Assembly: GCA_002424525.1 (NCBI GenBank)
Contig: DIKJ01000151.1
Coordinates: forward strand, 11,381-23,674
Direction of reading: 5' to 3'
Source of the DNA: Bacteroidales bacterium UBA5621
GTDB lineage: Bacteria > Bacteroidota > Bacteroidia > Bacteroidales > VadinHA17
DNA length: 12,294 bases
Both the position numbers and the translations under genes were made by a program. Each line of letters begins with the position of its first letter. Position 1 is the stretch's first letter. This document shows, piece by piece, positions 6,730 through 12,294 of this stretch. Under the pieces are notes generated by a model, which saw only the letters and a program-made list of their open reading frames with translations, searched no databases and had not been told where the DNA came from.

Positions 6730-7242
6730 ATGTTATTATCAAACAGTCTCATCACCCCGGAAGTGGGTACGGTTTTCTGGACAACCCTGATCTTCCTTAT
6801 CTTTTTTCTTGTACTCAGAAAGTTTGGCTGGAAGCCCATACTTTCAATGATCAAACAACGGGAAGAGATGATAAAAGGGTCGCTCGAATCGGCTGAACAG
6901 GCACGAAAAGAGATGCTTAAGCTACAGAGCGATAATGAAGCTATTATACGTAAAGCCAGAGACGAGAGGGAGGATATACTCAGGGAAGCCAGGGAAATAA
7001 GGGACGCGCTTATTGCAGAAGCCAGGGGGAAAGCAAACGAGGAAGCTGAAAAACTGGTAGAGAAGGCAAAGACTTCTATCGAGAAGGAGAAGACCAAGGC
7101 ACTCTCGGAAATACGCGAACATATAGCTAACCTCTCGGTTGAGATAGCATCAAGGCTCCTCGGGGAGGAACTGAAACGGACCGGCGTACAGGAAAAACTG
7201 ATCGACAATTATCTGGAAGAGGTTAAAATAACCAGGAACTAG
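6730..7242 (+). CDS. atpF: ATP synthase FO subunit b
   Basis: Subunit b is the peripheral stalk that links subunit a to delta and alpha. The 170-residue product has one membrane helix near the N-terminus (about residues 13-31) followed by LRKFGWKPI, the usual membrane-exit motif. After that comes a long charged heptad-like segment rich in Glu, Lys, Ala and Arg (about 40-150), which fits the b-b coiled coil. The family length is about 155-170. It follows atpE after a 64-nt gap that contains the hairpin and precedes atpH by 15 nt. No second b-type gene is seen, so a homodimer is expected. The antisense 201-residue open frame is a Ser/Leu-rich shadow of this coiled coil. Confidence 0.96.
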   Translation: MLLSNSLITPEVGTVFWTTLIFLIFFLVLRKFGWKPILSMIKQREEMIKGSLESAEQARKEMLKLQSDNEAIIRKARDEREDILREAREIRDALIAEARGKANEEAEKLVEKAKTSIEKEKTKALSEIREHIANLSVEIASRLLGEELKRTGVQEKLIDNYLEEVKITRN

Positions 7243-7257
7243 GAAGAACTGTCATTC

Positions 7258-7806
7258 ATGAACGAAAGCAAAATCTCCGTCAGATACTCAAAAGCTCTCT
7301 TCCAGTCGGCACTCGCTGGAGAAGTGGTCGACGAGGTAAGCAAGGACATGATCCTGATCTCGGATATCTGCAAGACACCTGATTTTAAGGAAATGCTCGA
7401 TAGCCCGGTCATCAGACCGTCAGTCAAAAGAAAGATCTTTCACGCTGTTTTCAGAGAGAGTGTCACGGATATTACCATGTCCCTTCTGGATCTTGTGGTG
7501 AGCAATGGCAGGGAGAAATACCTGCCGGCAATCGCCAGGGTATTCAGGAGTGAGACAATGCAGCATAAGGGGATTACGGAATGCCTTCTTACAACAGCCG
7601 TCAGGATCGGCGCTGACCTGAAAAAACAGATCTCTGAACGGATTGAAACCGTATTTAAAACCAGGGTTGAATTACATGAAAATATAGACGAAGAGATTAT
7701 CGGTGGATTTATTCTGAGAATGGATGATAACTACATCGATGCCAGCATAAGGAACAAGCTCAGGAATATAAGGAAAGAACTGACGGAAAACAAAGCAATA
7801 CAATAA
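7258..7806 (+). CDS. atpH: ATP synthase F1 subunit delta
   Basis: The delta subunit (OSCP equivalent) sits on top of F1 and joins the peripheral stalk to the alpha subunits. The 182-residue product starts with ISVRYSKALFQSA at 6-18, a typical delta N-terminus. It ends with the family signature IIGGFILRMDDNYIDASI, followed by a helix with RNIRKEL. The length is normal. It lies 15 nt after atpF and 39 nt before atpA. AGGAAG at 7241-7246 is a weak, distant Shine-Dalgarno-like stretch. Nothing is odd in the gene. Confidence 0.95.
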   Translation: MNESKISVRYSKALFQSALAGEVVDEVSKDMILISDICKTPDFKEMLDSPVIRPSVKRKIFHAVFRESVTDITMSLLDLVVSNGREKYLPAIARVFRSETMQHKGITECLLTTAVRIGADLKKQISERIETVFKTRVELHENIDEEIIGGFILRMDDNYIDASIRNKLRNIRKELTENKAIQ

Positions 7807-7845
7807 AAAGCAGGAAACAAATTAATTTCAGAAGGGAAAAGAAAT

Positions 7846-9426
7846 ATGGCAAGCATTAAACCGGCAGAAGTCTCAAAGATCCTCAGACAACAGCTTGAGG
7901 GAATACAAACAGGAGCTGAACTGGAAGAAGTAGGCACGGTACTTCAGGTGGGAGACGGGATAGCAAGAATATACGGACTATTGAATGCTCAGTCAAACGA
8001 GCTGATAGAGTTTGAAAATGGCATTGAAGCAATCGTCCTTAACCTCGAGGAGGATAACATCGGGGCAGTCTTGCTGGGTCCTACAGAGGAGATAAACGAA
8101 GGAGATATTGTCAAGCGGACAGGCCGGATAGCTTCTATCGATGTCGGAGAAGGATTGCTCGGGCGGGTCATCACCCCCACTGGCCAGCCGCTCGATGGGA
8201 AGGGACCGGTCGAGGGAGATCTTTATGAAATGCCTTTTGAGAGAAAAGCACCGGGCGTTATATTCCGTCAGCCGGTAAAACAACCACTCCAGACAGGGAT
8301 CAAGGCCATTGATGCTATGATACCTATCGGAAGGGGTCAGAGGGAGCTGATCATCGGCGACCGCCAGACAGGAAAGACAGCTATCGCTATCGACACAATA
8401 ATCAACCAGAGAAGCAACTTTGAGAAGGGAGAGCCGGTCTACTGCATCTACGTGGGTATAGGACAGAAAGGATCGACAGTCGCCAATATCGCAAAGATCC
8501 TGGAGGAACATGGTGCACTCGACTATACAGTTATCGTTCTGGCAACAGCCTCCGACCCCGCCGCCTCCCAGTTCTATGCACCCTTTGCGGGTGCAGCTAT
8601 CGGAGAATTTTTCCGCGACACCGGCCGCGATGCACTCATAATTTACGACGACCTTTCAAAACAGGCTGTCTCGTACAGGGAGGTCTCCCTCCTGCTCCGC
8701 CGGCCCCCGGGACGCGAAGCATACCCTGGTGATGTCTTTTACCTGCACTCACGCCTGCTTGAGAGAGCTGCCAAGATCATAGAATCAGATGAGGTTGCCA
8801 GGAATATGAACGACCTTCCTGAATCAATAAGACATATGGTAAAGGGTGGCGGATCGCTTACGGCCCTGCCTGTCATTGAGACACAGGCAGGTGACGTGGC
8901 GGCTTATATCCCGACTAACGTCATCTCAATAACCGACGGACAGATATTCCTCGAAGCAAGCCTCTTTAACGCAGGCGTCAGACCGGCTATCAATGTGGGA
9001 ATATCTGTATCGAGGGTCGGTGGGAACGCCCAGATAAAAGCCATGAAACGAGTTGCCGGAACACTTAAGGTTGATCAGGCACAATACCGCGAGCTCGAAG
9101 CATTCTCTAAATTCGGCTCCGACCTCGATGCGTCTACCCTGGCAATACTCGATAAAGGTGCCAAAAACGTCGAGATCCTTAAACAGGCCCAATACGCACC
9201 TGTCCCGGTTGAGAAACAAATCGCAATAATATATTGCGGAACGGCAGGATTGCTTAAGCATGTCCCGGTAAATAAAGTAAGGGAATTTGAAAAGGAATTT
9301 ATCGAGTATCTGGAGCTCCGCCATCAGGATGTTTTGGATACTCTCCGGGAAGGTACACTGAATGATAAGGTACTGGAGGTTCTTGAAAAGACAGCTGCAG
9401 AATTATCTTCCAAGTACATGCAATAA
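7846..9426 (+). CDS. atpA: ATP synthase F1 subunit alpha
   Basis: Alpha makes the non-catalytic nucleotide sites of F1 and supplies the Arg finger to beta. The 526-residue product has the beta-barrel N-terminal domain, the P-loop GDRQTGKT at 171-178 (Lys177), and a Walker B region [10 protein letters not shown] ending near 273 with Asp268 and Asp269. [20 protein letters not shown] at about 275-294 follows, then the alpha/beta signature [10 protein letters not shown] at 380-389 with Arg390 as the expected Arg finger (E. coli alpha Arg376). The alpha type, not beta, is clear from GDRQTGKT and the ASDPAASQF region. GAAGGG at 7831-7836 is a good Shine-Dalgarno-like site 9 nt before the ATG, one of the few in the window. 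The length is slightly above the usual 500-515 residues. Confidence 0.98.
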   Translation: MASIKPAEVSKILRQQLEGIQTGAELEEVGTVLQVGDGIARIYGLLNAQSNELIEFENGIEAIVLNLEEDNIGAVLLGPTEEINEGDIVKRTGRIASIDVGEGLLGRVITPTGQPLDGKGPVEGDLYEMPFERKAPGVIFRQPVKQPLQTGIKAIDAMIPIGRGQRELIIGDRQTGKTAIAIDTIINQRSNFEKGEPVYCIYVGIGQKGSTVANIAKILEEHGALDYTVIVLATASDPAASQFYAPFAGAAIGEFFRDTGRDALIIYDDLSKQAVSYREVSLLLRRPPGREAYPGDVFYLHSRLLERAAKIIESDEVARNMNDLPESIRHMVKGGGSLTALPVIETQAGDVAAYIPTNVISITDGQIFLEASLFNAGVRPAINVGISVSRVGGNAQIKAMKRVAGTLKVDQAQYRELEAFSKFGSDLDASTLAILDKGAKNVEILKQAQYAPVPVEKQIAIIYCGTAGLLKHVPVNKVREFEKEFIEYLELRHQDVLDTLREGTLNDKVLEVLEKTAAELSSKYMQ

Positions 9427-9461
9427 ATAATTGAAGTTCAAAAGAATAAAGTAGTCTTTTA

Positions 9462-10346
9462 ATGCCAAACCTGAAAGCAATAAGAATCAGAATTGCTTCT
9501 GTCAAATCTACAAGGCAGATAACATCCGCCATGAAAATGGTGGCGGCTGCCAAGTTGAGGAAAGCCCAGGATAAGATTCTGCGCTTAAGACCCTATGCCA
9601 ACAAGATGCATGAGATCCTTACTACTATAATCAGAAGCTATGAAGATACGGAAGTAAAGAGTGTCTACAGCAGAGATTCGGAGCCGGAAAAAGTGCTGGT
9701 CGTTGTCATTACCTCCAACAGGGGACTGTGCGGTGCATTTAATTCAAACATCGTAAGAGAGGCCAGAAGGGTGGCAGTTGAGGATTATCATAGCCAGAAC
9801 AATAACGGCAACCTTTCCTATCTGGCCATCGGTAAAAAGGGATATGACAGCCTCAGAAAATATAAATTGAATATAATTGATGAACAGAATAACCTCCTGA
9901 ATGAGCTGACTTTTGATAATGTATATGTTGTGGCTGAAAAGGTTATAAACAGTTTCCTCTCAGGAGAGTTTGACAAAATCATTCTGATCTATAACCAGTT
10001 CAGGAACGCTGCCTTTCAAAACCTGATCAATGAGGAATTCCTTCCGTTCAGGACACCTCCGGTTGAAAACCGGGGAGACCTGCCGGCTGACTATATTTAT
10101 GAACCGGACCGGGAGGAGAATATTCAGGAGCTGATCCCTAAATATCTCAGGATCCATTTCTACAAGGCGATCCTTAATTCGTATGTTGCAGAAAACGGCG
10201 CCAGGATGACAGCCATGCATAAGGCTACCGACAACGCGACCACGATGATTCGCGATCTGACGCTTCAGTACAACAAGGCAAGACAGGCAAGCATTACCGG
10301 ACAGATCCTCGAGGTCGTAAGTGGTGCGGAAGCCCTGAAGGGCTGA
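9462..10346 (+). CDS. atpG: ATP synthase F1 subunit gamma
   Basis: Gamma is the rotor shaft inside the alpha3beta3 ring. The 294-residue product has the diagnostic N-terminal helix (TRQITSAMKMVAAAKLRKAQ at 17-36) and C-terminal helix (ENGARMTAMHKATDNA, then QASITGQILEVVSGAEA to the end). The middle Rossmann-like domain has SNRGLCGAFN near 85-95. In the conserved C-terminal signature the residue matching E. coli gamma Glu275 is Gln281, where most homologues have Glu. It is the last gene of the operon. The beta (atpD) and epsilon (atpC) genes that often follow in other phyla are absent, and a minus-strand transporter gene ends 38 nt downstream. Confidence 0.97.
   Translation: MPNLKAIRIRIASVKSTRQITSAMKMVAAAKLRKAQDKILRLRPYANKMHEILTTIIRSYEDTEVKSVYSRDSEPEKVLVVVITSNRGLCGAFNSNIVREARRVAVEDYHSQNNNGNLSYLAIGKKGYDSLRKYKLNIIDEQNNLLNELTFDNVYVVAEKVINSFLSGEFDKIILIYNQFRNAAFQNLINEEFLPFRTPPVENRGDLPADYIYEPDREENIQELIPKYLRIHFYKAILNSYVAENGARMTAMHKATDNATTMIRDLTLQYNKARQASITGQILEVVSGAEALKG
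10331..10344. terminator. Small hairpin at the atpG/transporter convergence
   Basis: AGCCC (10331-10335), the loop TGAA, and GGGCT (10340-10344) form a 5-bp stem that ends in the atpG stop codon. It is the only clear hairpin near the convergent gene ends, lacks a T tract in either direction, and is weak. The 38-bp gap 10347-10384 otherwise holds GC-rich sequence with a GCCGCGGC palindrome. Transcripts of the two genes may overlap. Confidence 0.2.
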
Positions 10347-10384
10347 CAGGTGATGCCGCGGCGATCCGTGAAGTGGCCGCATGA

Positions 10385-12106
10385 TCAGTGTTCAGAGGCT
10401 ACAGGAGCGGGTTGGTGAAAAATATCCCAGATAGCTTCGGTGATATTGATTATGTGATCGCCCATCTTCTCACACTCGCAGTAAATATCGTTGTAGAAAA
10501 TCCCTGACAGGTAAGAATATTTCTTCTTCTCAATGTTCTTGAGGTGATTCCTCTTCAGTTCATCACGAAGGATATTGATCCTGCTTTCCGCCTTCTGTGC
10601 CCCTTCGAGAGTCACCTCCCTGTATTCCTTTTCAATATTGATATGCATTATTTCAAGAGCCTCTCCAGCCAGCACAAACATCTTATTGATGCTTTCCCTC
10701 TGTTCCTGGTTGAAAGTGGTTTTTGTTTCACTCTTTTTACTGATGGTTTTCATGATATTGAAACAGCAGTCGGCAATGCTCTCAAGCTCGTCGATGATCC
10801 TGAACATCGATCTTATCTGCCTGGAACTCACAGTGGTAATATCATGGTTGCCGAGGATCTTTGTCAGATAGGTCGCAATCTCGACCTCAATATTATCGCT
10901 GATCTTTTCATATTTGACTATCCTCTCCTCAAGTTTCTCAAAATCCTTCCGGTTGGTGGTGTTAAATCTTTTTATCACAAAACCGAACATTTTATTGATG
11001 CGCCGTGCAAAAAGATTAATCTCATTTTTTGCCTGAAGGATAGACATTTCGGATGTTGTGAGCAGTCCAAAACTGATATACTTGAGCCTGAACGACTCAT
11101 CCTCGTCTTCTTTGAGCGGCACCATCCAGACAACTATCCTTTCGATCATCCTGGCCAGTCCGATGAGCAGCAGGGCATTTAATATGTTAAAAGAGGAGTG
11201 AAAGATGGACAGGGCAACAGGAATGCTCCCCTTGTCGGAAAATGGCGAATCGAGCCCCGACGACACCATTATACCATCGATCCCCCTGAGGAAAAGAGGC
11301 ATTATCGACACTATCCACATAACCCCGATTATATTGAAGATAAAATGCGCCCTGGCCGCTCTTTTTGATGAAACATTGCCGACAATGGCAGCTACATTGG
11401 CCGTAATGGTGGTACCTATATTCTCGCCGAGAACCATCGCCGCGGCAGCCTCGAAAGGGATCCATCCGTTATTGCACATTACAAGGGTAAGCGCCATGGT
11501 GGCGGATGATGACTGAATAATTATTGTCAGAAGGGAGCCTATGACTATGAAGAGGATCAAGGAGAGAAATCCCAGATTTGTGTAATTCTGAAGGAAGGAG
11601 AGTATTTCGGGATTCGATCTGATGTCAGGCACGTTTACCTTTAGAAACTCAAGCCCGAGGAAGATAAAGGCAAAACCGATAATAAACTCACCCCAGTATT
11701 TGGCTTTCATGTTCTTAAAGAAGAGAAGGGGAAACCCGATACCGATAAGGGGAAGGGAAAGGACGCTGATTTTCATGTTGAACCCCAGAATGGAGATCAT
11801 CCAGGCAGTGACAGTGGTCCCTATGTTGGCCCCCATAATGACACCGATCGATTCTATCAGCGACAGAAGCCCGGCATTGACAAAACTGACGATCATTACG
11901 GTAGTGGCTGACGAGGACTGAATAACCGCCGTGATCAGAAAGCCTGTAAGAACTCCTTTTACACGGTTGGAAGTCATGGAAGCCAGTATCTGCCTCAGTT
12001 TGTTGCCGGCCGACTTCTGTAGGGCCTCACTCATGATTTTCATCCCGAAGAGGAATAATCCCAGGGATCCGATCAGGGAAAGAAAATCAATCAGCTGGTA
12101 CTGCAT
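10385..12106 (-). CDS. Na+/phosphate cotransporter with C-terminal PhoU-like domain (NptA family)
   Basis: This 573-residue protein is a Na+/Pi symporter (PF02690 type). The membrane part, about residues 5-330, carries the duplicated core of the family: QSSSATT at 63-69 with GANIGTTVTAW at 92-102, then QSSSATMAL at 198-206 with GENIGTTITAN at 227-237. The two copies form the inverted repeat that builds the Na+/Pi site. After a loop of acidic residues (about 331-345), a helical PhoU-like domain runs from about 355 to 562, with EKISDNIEVEIATYL at 400-414, IIDELESIADCC at 437-448 and YCECEKMGDHI at 542-552. These acidic motifs resemble PhoU metal-binding ones. It probably imports phosphate, with the PhoU part as a regulatory domain. 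The ATG at 12106 is the likely start. It is transcribed toward atpG, with no partner gene in the window. Confidence 0.93.
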   Translation of the reverse strand: MQYQLIDFLSLIGSLGLFLFGMKIMSEALQKSAGNKLRQILASMTSNRVKGVLTGFLITAVIQSSSATTVMIVSFVNAGLLSLIESIGVIMGANIGTTVTAWMISILGFNMKISVLSLPLIGIGFPLLFFKNMKAKYWGEFIIGFAFIFLGLEFLKVNVPDIRSNPEILSFLQNYTNLGFLSLILFIVIGSLLTIIIQSSSATMALTLVMCNNGWIPFEAAAAMVLGENIGTTITANVAAIVGNVSSKRAARAHFIFNIIGVMWIVSIMPLFLRGIDGIMVSSGLDSPFSDKGSIPVALSIFHSSFNILNALLLIGLARMIERIVVWMVPLKEDEDESFRLKYISFGLLTTSEMSILQAKNEINLFARRINKMFGFVIKRFNTTNRKDFEKLEERIVKYEKISDNIEVEIATYLTKILGNHDITTVSSRQIRSMFRIIDELESIADCCFNIMKTISKKSETKTTFNQEQRESINKMFVLAGEALEIMHINIEKEYREVTLEGAQKAESRINILRDELKRNHLKNIEKKKYSYLSGIFYNDIYCECEKMGDHIINITEAIWDIFHQPAPVASEH

Positions 12107-12126
12107 GTTTCTAAGGTATTAGATCA

Positions 12127-12134
12127 CAAATAAA
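12127..12134 (-). promoter_or_regulatory. Imperfect -7-like element before the Na+/phosphate transporter
   Basis: The minus strand reads TTTATTTG, one mismatch from TAnnTTTG, and ends 20 nt before the ATG at 12106. The spacing matches the other units in the window, which is the main support. Confidence 0.3.
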
Positions 12135-12165
12135 AACATTTTAGAAAAAGTTGTGAAAGAAATGC

Positions 12166-12183
12166 GTAACATTTTTGTAACAT
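12166..12183. repeat. Direct repeat GTAACAT, 11-bp period
   Basis: GTAACAT occurs at 12166-12172 and again at 12177-12183, with start points 11 bp apart, close to one DNA helical turn. It lies between the divergent transporter and downstream genes, upstream of both candidate promoters. This layout would suit a regulator binding two half-sites on one face of the DNA, but chance cannot be ruled out in AT-rich sequence. Confidence 0.35.
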
Positions 12184-12212
12184 CTTTTCATCAATAATAT
12201 AATGCGAATAGC

Positions 12213-12220
12213 TAAATTTG
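12213..12220 (+). promoter_or_regulatory. Candidate -7 element for the gene starting at 12242
   Basis: TAAATTTG matches TAnnTTTG exactly and ends 21 nt before the ATG at 12242. No convincing TTTG is seen 19-21 nt further upstream. Confidence 0.45.
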
Positions 12221-12241
12221 AAAAGAATTCAGGATCAAATC

Positions 12242-12294
12242 ATGTATACAAGAGAGCAACTAACTGACCTTGTCAACAGGGCAGTGGCCAGCCT
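12242..12294 (+). CDS. Unidentified gene, N-terminus only (possibly polyprenyl synthetase)
   Basis: An ATG at 12242 opens a frame to the window end, giving 18 residues beginning MYTREQLTDLVNRAVASL. This looks like an amphipathic helix of a soluble protein. N-termini of this style occur in Bacteroidota isoprenyl diphosphate synthases, but 18 residues are far too few for an assignment and other families would fit. The start is supported by a TAnnTTTG element 21 nt upstream. It is divergent from the Na+/phosphate transporter. Confidence 0.4.
   Translation, partial: MYTREQLTDLVNRAVAS

Noticed and set aside
10544..11182. 212-residue open frame on the plus strand
   Set aside because: It is antisense to the PhoU-like domain of the Na+/phosphate transporter, whose own frame has clear motifs.
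11396..11918. Repeated coding motifs (QSSSAT and GT-T/N-IGTT) suggesting a duplicated element
   Set aside because: These are the two halves of the inverted repeat that defines Na+/Pi cotransporters, not a DNA repeat.

Overview
The window looks like a chromosomal housekeeping segment from a member of the Bacteroidota, probably Bacteroidales or Marinilabiliales-like. Three things suggest this. The ATP synthase operon has a long subunit a with a signal peptide and contains no atpD or atpC. A LiaF-like pair with a LytS-type kinase resembles cell-envelope stress modules common in that phylum. The transcription units start near TAnnTTTG elements, the -7 box typical of Bacteroidota, and most starts lack strong Shine-Dalgarno sequences. 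No lineage below phylum can be fixed from this sequence alone.

Layout. On the minus strand at 1-1397 are a four-helix LiaI/LiaF-type membrane protein, a LiaF-like protein, and the N-terminus of a probable LytS-family sensor histidine kinase cut by the window edge. Divergent to it at 1579-4262 is the conserved cluster yceD (DUF177), rpmF (L32), plsX and fabH, which links ribosome assembly to the start of fatty acid and phospholipid synthesis. After a 92-bp gap with a candidate terminator and promoter comes a bactofilin gene, then the ATP synthase operon at 4704-10346: atpZ-like, atpI-like, atpB (a), atpE (c), atpF (b), atpH (delta), atpA (alpha) and atpG (gamma). Convergent to atpG is a Na+/phosphate cotransporter with a C-terminal PhoU-like domain (10385-12106, minus). 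A further plus-strand gene begins at 12242 and is cut by the window end.

How they work together. The Atp proteins form the FO sector, the stator and part of F1. The beta and epsilon subunits must be encoded elsewhere. The c subunit has the proton-type carboxylate and lacks the known Na+ ligands, so the enzyme is probably H+-coupled. Subunit a carries the His/Glu arrangement opposite to that of E. coli.

I found no mobile element, CRISPR array, tRNA, rRNA or obvious defence or biosynthetic system, and I do not think the window holds a wholly new system. The points most worth a second look are the bactofilin/atpZ 65-bp coding overlap, the strong hairpin between atpE and atpF, the consecutive TTG starts, the in-frame UGA-C junction between atpZ and atpI, the reciprocal H/E swap in subunit a, the E-to-Q change in the gamma C-terminal signature, and the uniform spacing of TAnnTTTG elements.
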